From positions 1,178,001 to 1,242,000 of the forward strand of contig NZ_PGES01000001.1 in NCBI RefSeq assembly GCF_002797895.1: a stretch of 64,000 nt of DNA. The letters are read 5' to 3'. Positions 46,854 to 55,890 of this stretch are shown here, in pieces. This DNA comes from Janthinobacterium sp. 67 (GTDB lineage: Bacteria; Pseudomonadota; Gammaproteobacteria; Burkholderiales; Burkholderiaceae_D). The position numbers and the translations under genes were made by a program. The number at the start of each line of letters is the position of its first letter. Within the stretch, counting starts at the first letter, position 1. The notes under the pieces were generated by a model. That model was given only the letters and a program-made list of their open reading frames with translations, did not search any database and was not told where the DNA came from.

Positions 46854-47252
46854 ATGCTCGATCACGTTTCGCTCACCGTCAGCGACCTGGAGCGCGCCGA
46901 GCGCTTCTACGATGCCATCTTTGCCGCGCTGGGCGTGCCCAAGGTCGGCAGCGACCATGCCAACGCCTGGATAGGCTACGGCGAGCGCAGCGATGCGGAT
47001 CACCCTGAGCGCAGCTATTTTTCCGTGCGCCTGGGTCCCGCGCCCGACGACGCGCCGCGCCGCCACTGCTGCTTCAAGGCGTCCTCGCGCGCGGCCGTGA
47101 AAGCGTTCTGGCACGCGGGACTGGCGCACGGCGGCATCGACCTGGGCGCGCCCGGCCTGCGCCACTATCACGCCAGCTATTACGCGGCCTTCCTGTTCGA
47201 TCCGGACGGCAACCGCATCGAAGCCGTCTGTCATCGCGCCGAAGCGGCCTGA
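46854..47252 (+). CDS. VOC-family (glyoxalase/bleomycin-resistance) protein
   Basis: 132 aa from the ATG at 46854, which has GGAG upstream; a GTG at 46848 is the alternative. MLDHVSLTVSDLERAERFYD opens the first half, and GLRHYHASYYAAFLFDPDGN with IEAVCH at the end contains the metal-ligand Glu region. Short VOC proteins bind diverse small molecules; the substrate is unknown. A lone gene. Confidence 0.88.
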   Translation: MLDHVSLTVSDLERAERFYDAIFAALGVPKVGSDHANAWIGYGERSDADHPERSYFSVRLGPAPDDAPRRHCCFKASSRAAVKAFWHAGLAHGGIDLGAPGLRHYHASYYAAFLFDPDGNRIEAVCHRAEAA

Positions 47253-47359
47253 CAGGACGGGAAATACGGTTCTGTTCGGCATTTCCACTTCACGACGATT
47301 TGCCTATAATGGCTGGCAAGCCATACCGGTCCCCGGTCCCTGCACCAAGAAGGAGATTC

Positions 47360-48208
47360 ATGCATCATCTATTCGTCGGCCGCCCCGCGCGCACCATGCT
47401 CCTCTCCAGCGCCGGCTTGCTGCTGGCCGGCTGTTTTTCCGGCTGCTCCCTGCTGCCATCCACCCCGGCCACGCCAGGCGTGCCCGCCACGGCCGCCCTG
47501 CCCGACGCCAGCATCGCCTACACCCTGAGCGGCCATGGCGGCTTGCCCGTGGTCTTCCAGTCGGCCATGGGCGATGGCAAGGACGTGTGGGCCAAGGTCG
47601 TGCCCGAAGTGGCGAAACAGCACCGCGTGCTCGTCTACGACCGTCCCGGCTACGGCGACAGCCAGAAAACCACCACGCCGCGCGACCCCTGCACCATCGC
47701 CGCCCAGCAGCGTGCCCTGCTGGCGCAGGCGGGCCTGAAGCCGCCGTACGTGCTCGTCGGCCATGGCTTGGGCGGGCTGTACCAGTATGTGTATGCCAGG
47801 CTGTACCCGCAGGACGTGGCCGGTCTCGTCCTGCTCGATCCCACGCACCCGCAGCAGTGGAACCGTCTGCAGACGGACGCGTCCACCTACGCCATGCTCG
47901 TCAAAACGCGGCGCAAACTGATGTTCAACAGTACGGAATCGGCCGAATTCGATGCCCAGACGCAGTGCCTGCAACACGTCGACATGAGCAGCCCGCTGCG
48001 CGTGCCCGCCATGCTGCTGGTGCGCGACAAGTTCGGCATCGAGGAAATGGGTTCGTTCGAGAACGTGGTGCGGGCCCAGGAAAAGGATTGGCAGCGCCTG
48101 TCCGGCGCGCCAGCCATCGAGCGCATCACGGGCGCCGGCTATTACATCCAGAAGGACAACCCCGTCATCGTCAACGAGGCTGTCAAGATGGTGGCGAAGA
48201 AGAAGTAG
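47360..48208 (+). CDS. Alpha/beta-hydrolase-fold lipoprotein lacking catalytic residues
   Basis: 282 aa from the ATG at 47360 (AAGGAG upstream). Lipobox LLLAGC near residue 26 predicts an envelope lipoprotein. The fold is a canonical alpha/beta hydrolase (VLVYDRPGYGDSQKT; YVYARLYPQDVAGLVLLDP). The nucleophile elbow reads VGHGLGG where GHSLGG is usual, so residue 136 is Gly instead of Ser. The terminal segment reads GAGYYIQKDNP where catalytic His is usual, so residue 261 is Tyr. Two of three triad residues are gone, which predicts a non-enzymatic protein. The frame is intact. Confidence 0.85.
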   Translation: MHHLFVGRPARTMLLSSAGLLLAGCFSGCSLLPSTPATPGVPATAALPDASIAYTLSGHGGLPVVFQSAMGDGKDVWAKVVPEVAKQHRVLVYDRPGYGDSQKTTTPRDPCTIAAQQRALLAQAGLKPPYVLVGHGLGGLYQYVYARLYPQDVAGLVLLDPTHPQQWNRLQTDASTYAMLVKTRRKLMFNSTESAEFDAQTQCLQHVDMSSPLRVPAMLLVRDKFGIEEMGSFENVVRAQEKDWQRLSGAPAIERITGAGYYIQKDNPVIVNEAVKMVAKKK

Positions 48209-48243
48209 TACGTATCGCGGGCATTTAACCCCAGCAGCAAAAT

Positions 48244-48274
48244 CCGGGGTCGGACCCTGAGGGTCCGACCCCGG
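48244..48274. repeat. GGGTCGGACCC palindrome, family 2, copy 3
   Basis: CCGGGGTCGGACCC and its exact complement arm GGGTCCGACCCCGG flank a 3-base spacer: 14-bp arms. It lies between the stops of two convergent genes, so it may end both transcripts. Confidence 0.85.
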
Positions 48275-48292
48275 TCTCTGCCGTTGGGTTTT

Positions 48293-50380
48293 CTAGCTAT
48301 TAAAGCCCTTGCCCTCGCCCGCCAGCTTCACCAGCAGCGGCGCCGGCGTCCACGCCTCGCCGTGGCGGCCTTTGGCGTAGCCGGCAATCGTGCCCTCCAC
48401 GTTCGGCAAGCCGACCGTGTCCGCGTAGAACATGGGGCCGCCGCGGAACAGCGGGAAGCCGTAGCCGGTCAAATACACCATGTCGATGTCCGAGGCGCGC
48501 AAGGCGATGCCCTCTTCCAGGATGCGCGCGCCTTCGTTGACGAGTGCATACACGAGCCGTTCGACGATTTCCTGGTCGCTGATCTTGCGCCGCGCCACGC
48601 CGATATCGGCGGAGTGCTCGATAATCATGGCATTGACCTGCTCCGACGGATAGGCCTTGCGGTCGCCCGGCTTGTAGTCGTACCAGCCGGCGCCCGTCTT
48701 CTGGCCATAACGCCCCAGTTCGCACAGCAGGTCGGCCGTCTTCGAATACGTGACGTCCGGCTTTTCCACGTAGCGGCGCTTGCGGATGGCCCAGCCGATG
48801 TCGTTGCCGGCCAGGTCGCCCATGCGGAACGGGCCCATGGCGAAGCCGAATTTCTCCACCGCCTTGTCGACCTGTTCCGGCAGACAGCCTTCTTCCAGCA
48901 GGAAACCGGCTTGGCGGCTGTATTGCTCGATCATGCGGTTGCCGATGAAGCCGTCGCACACGCCCGAGACGACGCCGGTCTTCTTGAGCTTTTTCGACAG
49001 GGCCAGCGCCGTGGCCAGCACGTCCTTGCCCGTTTCCTTGCCGCGGACGATTTCCAGCAGCTTCATGACGTTCGCGGGGCTGAAGAAATGCGTGCCGATC
49101 ACATCTTGCGGCCGTTGGGTGAACGCGGCGATCTTGTCCAGGTCCAACGTGGACGTGTTCGACGCAAGGATGGCACCCGGCTTCATGACGGCATCGAGCT
49201 GCCTGAACACGGTTTCCTTGACGCCCAGCTCTTCGAAGACGGCTTCGATGACGATGTCGGCTTGCGCGATATCCGCATAGGCTAACGTGCCGCTGACCAG
49301 GGCGATGCGCTGCTCGGCCTTCTCTTGCGTCAGCTTGCCCTTCTTGACCGTGTTCTCGTAATTCTTGCGGATGGTGGCCAGGCCCTTGTCCAGCGCTTCC
49401 TGCTTCGTTTCCAGCAGCATCACGGGGATGCCCGCGTTGGCGAAGTTCATGGCGATGCCGCCACCCATGGTGCCGGCGCCGACGATGGCCGCGCTGGCGA
49501 TCGTACGCACGGGCGTGTCGGATGGCACGTCGGGCACCTTGCTGGCGACACGTTCGGCAAAGAAGGCGTGGCGCAGGGCTTTCGATTCAGGCGACTGCAC
49601 CAGCTGCATGAACAGTTCGCGCTCGTACTTCAAGCCCTCGTCGAATTTCATCGTCACGGCGGCCGCCACGGCATCGACGCATTTGAGCGGCGCGGGGAAC
49701 GGGCCGGACATGGCTTTTACGGTATTGCGCGAAAATTGCAAAAACGCTTCATGGTTCGGGTAATCGACCTTGCGCTCGCGCACTTTCGGCAGCGGACGCA
49801 CGTCGGCCACTTTCGTCGCGAAAGCGACGGCGGCAGCCAGCAAGTCGGCGCCCGGCGCGATGACTTCATCGAACAGGGCCGTGCCGGCCAGTTTTTCGGA
49901 TACGACGGGCGTGCCCGAGACGATCATGTTCAAGGCCATTTCCAGGCCCAGTACCCGGGGCAGGCGCTGCGTGCCGCCCGCGCCCGGCAAGATGCCGAGT
50001 TTGACTTCCGGCAAGGCCATCTGCGCGCCCGGCGCGGCCACGCGGTAGTTGCAACCGAGCGCCAGCTCCAGGCCGCCGCCCATGCAGACGCTGTGGATGG
50101 CCGCCACCACGGGCTTGGTCGATTGTTCGACGGCATTGATCAGGGTGTGCAGGGTCGGTTCCGTGAGCGCCTTGGGCGAATTGAATTCCTTGATGTCGGC
50201 GCCGCCCGAGAAGGCCTTGCCGGCGCCCGTGATGACGATGGCTTTCACGGCATCGTCGGCCAGCGCCTGGCGGATACCGGCCACGGCGGCCGTGCGCGTC
50301 GCCAGGCCCAGGCCATTGACGGGAGGGTTGGCCAGGGTAATGACGGCAACGGTGCCGTTCACTTGATATTCAGCACTCAT
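48293..50380 (-). CDS. 3-hydroxyacyl-CoA dehydrogenase/enoyl-CoA hydratase (FadB-like)
   Basis: 695 aa. The N-terminal crotonase domain (VITGAGKAFSGGADIKEFN, MGGGLELALGCNYRVA, PGAGGTQRLPRVLG) hydrates enoyl-CoA. The C-terminal half has the Rossmann fold VGAGTMGGGIAMNFANAG and the dehydrogenase domain (THFFSPANVMKLLEIVRG; FGFAMGPFRMGDLAGNDIGW). This bifunctional order matches FadB/FadJ and peroxisomal multifunctional enzymes. A GAACGCTCGTA motif lies 74 bases upstream, like the sites of the thiolase and the acyl-CoA synthetase. Confidence 0.95.
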   Translation of the reverse strand: MSAEYQVNGTVAVITLANPPVNGLGLATRTAAVAGIRQALADDAVKAIVITGAGKAFSGGADIKEFNSPKALTEPTLHTLINAVEQSTKPVVAAIHSVCMGGGLELALGCNYRVAAPGAQMALPEVKLGILPGAGGTQRLPRVLGLEMALNMIVSGTPVVSEKLAGTALFDEVIAPGADLLAAAVAFATKVADVRPLPKVRERKVDYPNHEAFLQFSRNTVKAMSGPFPAPLKCVDAVAAAVTMKFDEGLKYERELFMQLVQSPESKALRHAFFAERVASKVPDVPSDTPVRTIASAAIVGAGTMGGGIAMNFANAGIPVMLLETKQEALDKGLATIRKNYENTVKKGKLTQEKAEQRIALVSGTLAYADIAQADIVIEAVFEELGVKETVFRQLDAVMKPGAILASNTSTLDLDKIAAFTQRPQDVIGTHFFSPANVMKLLEIVRGKETGKDVLATALALSKKLKKTGVVSGVCDGFIGNRMIEQYSRQAGFLLEEGCLPEQVDKAVEKFGFAMGPFRMGDLAGNDIGWAIRKRRYVEKPDVTYSKTADLLCELGRYGQKTGAGWYDYKPGDRKAYPSEQVNAMIIEHSADIGVARRKISDQEIVERLVYALVNEGARILEEGIALRASDIDMVYLTGYGFPLFRGGPMFYADTVGLPNVEGTIAGYAKGRHGEAWTPAPLLVKLAGEGKGFNS

Positions 50381-50453
50381 GTCTCTTCCTTATTGGTTTT
50401 TGCTCAGCGATGAGGTGGTTGCAAGGGATGAAGCTTTACTATACCGCATAAAA

Positions 50454-50464
50454 GAACGCTCGTA
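50454..50464. promoter_or_regulatory. Candidate fatty-acid regulon operator before the FadB-like gene
   Basis: GAACGCTCGTA has the ACGNNCGT core, in the orientation reverse to the thiolase site. Its complement TACGAGCGTTC matches TACGGTCGTTC in 9 of 11 bases. It sits 74 bp before the FadB-like start. Confidence 0.5.
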
Positions 50465-50590
50465 TTATTTTTATCGTTCGCGTGCTCGGCTACGCGGCCG
50501 CCAGCATGGTACGCCATGGTACAACATCATTTGCGGAAAGATTCTGCTGCAAGCGCCAAGCTTTAGTAGAAGCTATCACTTGGATATTCA

Positions 50591-50638
50591 TTTAAATAAT
50601 AAAACAACAATAATAATAACAACGTTTTATTATTTAAA
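50591..50638. repeat. AT-rich perfect inverted repeat
   Basis: TTTAAATAATAAAAC and GTTTTATTATTTAAA are exact complements with 15-bp arms and an 18-base spacer. The region 50560-50790 is strongly AT-rich in an otherwise GC-rich genome. Nothing coding is convincing across 50381-50962. Confidence 0.8.
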
Positions 50639-50741
50639 AGAATGGGTTTGTTATATGCCGACATGGGGCAATTACGACAGTTTTTACATTATTTATTCCC
50701 GCCCCTTGTTTTTCGTCAGACGCTGGGGAATAATAAAATTA

Positions 50742-50755
50742 TTGATTCAAATCAA
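50742..50755. promoter_or_regulatory. FNR/Anr box
   Basis: TTGATTCAAATCAA matches the FNR/Anr/Dnr consensus TTGAT-N4-ATCAA in every defined position. Its centre (50748.5) is about 42 bp upstream of a start site expected from TATAAG at 50779-50784. That is the class II activator arrangement. Confidence 0.8.
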
Positions 50756-50778
50756 TACTCTACAATTTATCCATCTAC

Positions 50779-50784
50779 TATAAG
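50779..50784 (+). promoter_or_regulatory. Predicted -10 element of the chemotaxis operon promoter
   Basis: TATAAG matches TATAAT in five of six bases. It is placed relative to the FNR box as expected for an FNR-dependent promoter. The leader to the first gene would be about 170 bases. Confidence 0.55.
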
Positions 50785-50962
50785 GCAAATCGCAGGGCAA
50801 ACTCTGGCGGTCATTGATCGCGCACATTCTCACCGATTATCACCAAATGCTGGCGATGCAATAACATCGCCGCCTTAATCCCTGCCTTAAACCGATAGCA
50901 GAAAAAATAATAACAGCAGCCTTATTGCCCCCCATTCCTCTTCTCACCCCGAAGGAAATACT

Positions 50963-53026
50963 ATGGACGCAGCCAGCCATGTCAGCCACTCGCAGGATCT
51001 GGACTTACAAGCGATAAATACTGCATTGAACCGTGTCCAGGCCGTCATCGAATTCGAACTCGACGGCACCATCCTGCATGCGAACGACAATTTCCTGCGC
51101 GTCGTCGGCTATAGCCTGGCCGAAGTACAAGGCAAGCACCATGCCATCTTCTGCGACCCCGAGTATGTCAAAACGGCCGAATACGCCAACTTCTGGGCCA
51201 AGCTGGCGCGGGGCGAATTCGACCAGGGCGAATACAAGCGCCGCGCCAGGGATGGCCGCGAAGTGTGGATCAACGCTTCCTACAACCCCATCCTCGACGC
51301 GGACGGCAAGCCGTATAAAGTCATCAAGTTCGCCACCGACATCACGGCCGGCAAGCGCCGCAATGCCGATTACGAAGGCAAAATCGACGCCATCAGCAAG
51401 ACCCAGGCCGTGATCGAGTTTCAGCTCGACGGCACCATCATCCGCGCCAACGACAACTTCCTCAAGTCCGTCGGCTACACGCTCGACGAGATCGAAGGCA
51501 AGCACCACCGCATGTTTTGCGAACCCGAGTACGCCAGGAGCGAGCAATACACGCAGTTCTGGCAAAAGCTGGGCCGTGGCGAGTTCGACGCGGGCGAATA
51601 CAAGCGCATGACCAAGGATGGCCGCGAAATCTGGCTCAATGCCTCGTACAACCCGATTTTGGACGCGGAAGGCCGGCCCTTCAAAGTGGTCAAGTTCGCC
51701 AGCGACATCACGGCCCTGAAAAAGCGCAATGCCGAATACGAAGGCAAGGTCAGCGCCATCGGCAAGGCGCAGGCCGTGATCGAATTCGACATGCAGGGCA
51801 AGGTGCTGGACGCGAACGACAATTTCCTCGCCGTCATGGACTACGACTTGAGCGATATCCAGGACGAGCACCACCGCATGTTCTGCGAGCCCGAGTATGC
51901 TGGCAGCGCCGAGTACAAGAAATTCTGGCAAAAGCTCAACCGGGGCGAATTCGACGCGGGCCGCTACAAACGCCTGGGCAACCATGGCAAGGTGGTGTGG
52001 ATACAGGCTACCTACAACCCCATCCTGGATCTGAACGGCAAGCCCTACAAAGTGGTCAAGTTCGCCATCGACATTACGGACCAGGTGAACCTGGAAAACA
52101 GCATCCAGGCCAAGGCATCCAGCGACAGCCGCAAGGTCGATGCCCTGCTCGACTCGGTGGCGCGCGCGGCGCAAGGGGACCTGACCTGCAATATCGTGCC
52201 CGAAGGCGGCGAGCCGATCGACTTGCTGGCCGGCGGCATCAGCAAGATGATCGTCGACTTGCGCGGCGTGATCGGCAATGTGGTATCGGCGGCCAACGGC
52301 TTTGCCGACGCGTCGAACGCCATCGCCGAACGGGCTTCGGGCGTGGCCGTGGGCACGCAGGCGCTGGGCGCCACGGTGGAAGAAATGAACGCGTCCATCG
52401 ACGGCCTGACCTTTTCCATCAATTCCATCGCGGAAAACACCTCGAATGCCGATTCGCTGGCGAAAGCCACGCAGCAGGAGGCGGAAGCAGGCGCGCGCGC
52501 CGTCGCCAAGTCGATCGAGGCGATGGACTTGATCAACCGCTCGTCGGAAGACATCGGCGAAATCGTCAAGGTCATCAGCGAGATCGCCAACCAGACGAAT
52601 ATGCTGGCCTTCAACGCGGCCATCGAGGCGGCGCGCGCGGGCGAGCACGGCCTGGGCTTTTCCGTCGTCGCCGACGAGGTGCGCAAGCTGGCCGAGCGCT
52701 CCTCGCAGGCAACCAAGGAAATTTCCAAGCTGATCAACGAATCCGTCAAGCGCGTGTCGACGGGCAGCGAGATTTCGCGCCAGGCCAGCGACGCCTTCGA
52801 CAAGATCGTCTCGGGCGTGGCGAAGACCACCGTGGCCATCTCCGATATCTCGAAGGCGGCCAACGAGCAGCTGCTGACGGCGCGCGAAGTGTCGACGGCG
52901 ATCCAGTACATCGCCGAGGAAACGGAAAAATCGGCCGCCAATTGCGACAGCATCGCCCGCTCGACGGATGGCTTGAACGAGCGAGCTGGCAGCCTGAACC
53001 AGACTGTCTCCGGCTTCGTGGTGTAA
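50963..53026 (+). CDS. Triple-PAS cytoplasmic methyl-accepting chemotaxis receptor
   Basis: 687 aa, no membrane segment or HAMP evident. Three near-identical PAS domains (about 25-130, 145-252 and 265-375), each starting AVIEF and containing GKHH-type or DEHH-type residues with FCDPEY or FCEPEY, then VKFA-DIT. The signalling domain (about 430-687) has the conserved hairpin [20 protein letters not shown] and [20 protein letters not shown]. The PAS type resembles BdlA/Aer-like soluble receptors, which sense redox or oxygen through flavin or heme; the cofactor is not known here. No C-terminal NWETF tether. Preceded by an FNR box, followed by cheR. Confidence 0.92.
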   Translation: MDAASHVSHSQDLDLQAINTALNRVQAVIEFELDGTILHANDNFLRVVGYSLAEVQGKHHAIFCDPEYVKTAEYANFWAKLARGEFDQGEYKRRARDGREVWINASYNPILDADGKPYKVIKFATDITAGKRRNADYEGKIDAISKTQAVIEFQLDGTIIRANDNFLKSVGYTLDEIEGKHHRMFCEPEYARSEQYTQFWQKLGRGEFDAGEYKRMTKDGREIWLNASYNPILDAEGRPFKVVKFASDITALKKRNAEYEGKVSAIGKAQAVIEFDMQGKVLDANDNFLAVMDYDLSDIQDEHHRMFCEPEYAGSAEYKKFWQKLNRGEFDAGRYKRLGNHGKVVWIQATYNPILDLNGKPYKVVKFAIDITDQVNLENSIQAKASSDSRKVDALLDSVARAAQGDLTCNIVPEGGEPIDLLAGGISKMIVDLRGVIGNVVSAANGFADASNAIAERASGVAVGTQALGATVEEMNASIDGLTFSINSIAENTSNADSLAKATQQEAEAGARAVAKSIEAMDLINRSSEDIGEIVKVISEIANQTNMLAFNAAIEAARAGEHGLGFSVVADEVRKLAERSSQATKEISKLINESVKRVSTGSEISRQASDAFDKIVSGVAKTTVAISDISKAANEQLLTAREVSTAIQYIAEETEKSAANCDSIARSTDGLNERAGSLNQTVSGFVV

Positions 53027-53029
53027 GCG

Positions 53030-53854
53030 ATGAGCCACGCGGCCACCTTGACGCCCGAGGTGCTGACGACCCTGATCGCGCTGGTGCGCCAGCATACGGG
53101 CATCGCCATGACGGCGCGCAAGAGCATCCTGCTGGAACGGCGTTTGCAGCCACGGCTGCAGGCGCTGTCCCTGCACAGCTACCAGGCTTACCTGGAGCGC
53201 GTGGCCAGCGACCGCGATGAGGTACCCCATTTCATCGACCTGGTGACCACCAACGACACCCTGTTCTTCCGCACGCCGCAGGTCTGGGATTACTTCCGCG
53301 ACCGCTACCTGCCCGCCTGGGCCCGCGCCCATCCGGGCGATTGCCTGGCCATCTGGTCGGCGGCGGCCGCCAGCGGCGAGGAGCTGTATTCGATCGCCAT
53401 GCTGTGCGAGCAATTCAAGCTGCAAACGCCGTCTTTCCGCTACCAGATCCTGGCCAGCGACATTTCGCAGCAGATCCTGGGCGCGGCGCGCGCGGGCCAG
53501 TACAGCGGGCGCTCCGTCGAGCGCATCCGCTTGTCGCACCCGGACTTGCTGCGCAAATATTTCACGCCCGCGCCGTCTGGCGTCCAGGTCAACGAGGAAT
53601 TGCGGCAACACGTCAGCTTTGCCCAGCATAATTTGCTCGAAGCGCTGCGTCCGGCGCGGCAGTTCGACCTGGTCTTCCTGCGCAATGTGCTCATTTATTT
53701 CGACGCCGAGCACCAGGAAACCGTGCTGCGCCAGGCGCGCCTGAGCCTCAAGGATGAAGGCCGGCTGATCCTGGGCGAATCGGAAACCATCGCCCGCCTC
53801 GGTACCGGCTACCAATTCGAGTTTCCCATGATTTACAAGGCGGGTACCGCATGA
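53030..53854 (+). CDS. cheR: CheR-type chemoreceptor methyltransferase
   Basis: 274 aa. CheR_N helical domain with TGIAMTARKSILLERRLQPR, then the SAM domain LAIWSAAAASGEELYSIAML and ILASDISQQILGAAR, FDLVFLRNVLIYFDAEHQ. The usual GEEPYS motif is GEELYS. It methylates glutamates of receptors, most probably the adjacent triple-PAS one, four bases upstream. Its stop overlaps the cheD start (ATGA). Confidence 0.95.
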   Translation: MSHAATLTPEVLTTLIALVRQHTGIAMTARKSILLERRLQPRLQALSLHSYQAYLERVASDRDEVPHFIDLVTTNDTLFFRTPQVWDYFRDRYLPAWARAHPGDCLAIWSAAAASGEELYSIAMLCEQFKLQTPSFRYQILASDISQQILGAARAGQYSGRSVERIRLSHPDLLRKYFTPAPSGVQVNEELRQHVSFAQHNLLEALRPARQFDLVFLRNVLIYFDAEHQETVLRQARLSLKDEGRLILGESETIARLGTGYQFEFPMIYKAGTA

Positions 53855-54375
53855 GCATCATCATCGACCATGGCCTGCCGCCGCACCATGTCGGCATGGG
53901 CCAACTGAGCGTGGGCACGCATGGCGAGCAGCTGCAAGCCTTGCTCGGCTCCTGCATCGGCATCGGCTTCATCTGGAAGAATGGCCCATGCTGCGGCCTG
54001 GCCCACTGTTTGTTGCCGGAAGCGCCCGGTGCCGACAACGCCCTTGGCGCTCGCTATGTGAGCCAGGCCGTGCCTTCGCTGCTGCGCCTGATGGGCGTGC
54101 GCCAGGCCGATTACGCCGATATCGACGTGGTGCTGGCGGGCGGCGCCAGCATGTTTGGTCCGCGCAACGGCCGGCTGCAGATAGGTCGCCAAAACGCGGA
54201 AGCGGCGCAAAAATACCTGGACCAGTGCGGCTTGCATGTCAGCTTTTGCGCGCTGGGCGGCCGCCACGGGCGCCAGTTGCTGATCGATTGCGCCAGCCGC
54301 AGCTACGCCGTCACCGATGTGGTGACACAACCCGAATTGATTCCACGCAAGGAAGGCGCATATGGATATGCATGA
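53851..54375 (+). CDS. cheD: Chemoreceptor glutamine deamidase
   Basis: 174 aa. CheD converts receptor glutamines to glutamates and can bind CheC-type proteins. The catalytic Cys is in LQALLGSCIGIGFIW, the His in CGLAHCLLPE, and the family segment ADIDVVLAGGASMF follows, with NAEAAQKYLDQCGLHVSF. Overlaps cheR by four bases (ATGA) and the CheW gene by 14. No CheC was found in the window. Confidence 0.92.
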   Translation: MSIIIDHGLPPHHVGMGQLSVGTHGEQLQALLGSCIGIGFIWKNGPCCGLAHCLLPEAPGADNALGARYVSQAVPSLLRLMGVRQADYADIDVVLAGGASMFGPRNGRLQIGRQNAEAAQKYLDQCGLHVSFCALGGRHGRQLLIDCASRSYAVTDVVTQPELIPRKEGAYGYA

Positions 54376-55888
54376 AGCGACGGGCTTGCAAGCGCAGGCC
54401 AGCGGCGACACGGCCAACGAACTGTTCGGCTCCTTCCACCTGGGAGACGATGAATTCGCCCTGCCCGCCAGCTGCATCCGCGAAGTGGTGAACTACCCCG
54501 CGAAAGTCACGGCCCTGCCCCTGTCGCCCGCGTATCTGGAAGGCATGTTCACCTTGCGCGGCAGCGTCATTCCGGTGGTCAACCTGGGCCGCTTGTTCCG
54601 CGCCGATGCGCCGCGCGCCGTGGCCACGGACAAGATCGCCATCCTCGATTTCCAGCAAGTGCTGATCGGCATCGTCTTCCAGGATACGGGCGAAATCCTG
54701 CGCGTGCCCGCCAGTGCCCGCAGCGCCCTGCAATATGCGGCCGGCGACAGCCACGCCGTGATCGCCGGCACCATCCTGCTCGAAGGCGGCGCGCGCCTGC
54801 TGCAGGTACTCGACCCGCACGCCCTGCTGCGTATTGAAAACGTGCCCCATGTGCTGGCCCTGCAGGCGACGGGCGCCAAGCTGAGCACGGCCCGCTACCA
54901 CGCGCAAAGCGAACGCCGCCAGTGCGTCAGCTTCCACGCGGCAGGCGCCACGTTTGCCTTTGAAATGCTGGCCATTCAGGAAATCATCCGGGTGCCGGAA
55001 CTGCACAGCTCCCTGCTGAACAGCGAGCTGTGCCTGGGGCGCATGCATTTTCGCGGCAGCCAGGTGGCCGTCGTCGACTTCGGCGCCCTGCTGCAGGCGC
55101 CCGCGTCCGGCACGGCGGCGACAGGCGACCAGCGCATCATCGTCGTGCGCCTTGAGGACACGACCGTGGGCTTCCTCGTCGACTCCGTCGACAGCATCGT
55201 GCATTTCTTTGGCGACGAGGTGCTGCCGATTCCCCTGCTGAGCAAGGCACGCGCCGCCATGTTTGCCGGCTGCATCACGAAAGAGGGCCTGGGCGACATC
55301 ATTTTCCTCGACCACAAGGGCATCCTGTCACAGGCCGAGATCGTCGAGATGCGCGACGGCCACGCGCGTCTGTATCCGGCCGATGCAGAAGCGAACACGG
55401 CCGCCACGCGCAAGGCGCAGCGCCGCGTCTACATCACGTTCACCGTAGAAACCCGCTTCGCCGTGGAAATCGGGCAAGTGCGTGAAATCATCGATTTCAG
55501 CGGCGCCATCACGACGCCGCCCGGCATGCCGGCCTGCATGCGCGGCTTGCTCAACCTGCGCCAGCAAATGATCAGCATCATCGATTTGCGCCAGTTGTAC
55601 GCGATGCCCCCCATGGCAGATGCGAACACCGGCAAGATTCTGATCGTGGAACGGGGTACCGAGCGCTATGGCTTTCTCGTCGATCACGTCGACAACATCA
55701 TGACCATCTCCGACAGCCAGCGCTTCGCGGCGCCGCAAATCATCCGCACGGGAGAGCATGAGGACTTGCGCAGCGAAATGGATGAGATGATCGACATCGG
55801 CACGGATGCGCAGCGCCAGACCCTGTCCGTCTTCCAGTGCGACCATCTGCTGGAAAAACTGGGGGCGGCGCTGCCGCAGGCGGCGTAG
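54362..55888 (+). CDS. Protein with three tandem CheW domains
   Basis: 508 aa. Three CheW-like SH3 folds: residues about 20-165 (FALPASCIREVVNYPAKVTA, MFTLRGSVIPVVNLG), 180-330 (FAFEMLAIQEIIRVPELHSS, RGSQVAVVDFG) and 350-500 (FAVEIGQVREIIDFSGAITT, LLNLRQQMISIIDLR). CheW couples receptors to the kinase CheA; a three-domain version could bridge several receptors or kinases. No CheA is encoded beside it, so it must work with one made elsewhere. Last gene of the operon. Confidence 0.9.
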   Translation: MDMHEATGLQAQASGDTANELFGSFHLGDDEFALPASCIREVVNYPAKVTALPLSPAYLEGMFTLRGSVIPVVNLGRLFRADAPRAVATDKIAILDFQQVLIGIVFQDTGEILRVPASARSALQYAAGDSHAVIAGTILLEGGARLLQVLDPHALLRIENVPHVLALQATGAKLSTARYHAQSERRQCVSFHAAGATFAFEMLAIQEIIRVPELHSSLLNSELCLGRMHFRGSQVAVVDFGALLQAPASGTAATGDQRIIVVRLEDTTVGFLVDSVDSIVHFFGDEVLPIPLLSKARAAMFAGCITKEGLGDIIFLDHKGILSQAEIVEMRDGHARLYPADAEANTAATRKAQRRVYITFTVETRFAVEIGQVREIIDFSGAITTPPGMPACMRGLLNLRQQMISIIDLRQLYAMPPMADANTGKILIVERGTERYGFLVDHVDNIMTISDSQRFAAPQIIRTGEHEDLRSEMDEMIDIGTDAQRQTLSVFQCDHLLEKLGAALPQAA

Positions 55889-55890
55889 CG

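Noticed and set aside
50379..50783. 134-residue plus-strand frame in the AT-rich intergenic region
   Set aside because: It spans the AT-rich inverted repeat and FNR box, has no ribosome binding site and no protein-like pattern.
51030..52110. CRISPR-like tandem repeat
   Set aside because: The repetition is in the coding sequence of PAS domains (~360-bp units with a continuous frame), not short direct repeats with unique spacers.
51005..53815. 936-residue open frame opposite the PAS receptor and cheR
   Set aside because: It runs through two real genes on the other strand and has no domain. Long antisense frames are expected at this GC content.
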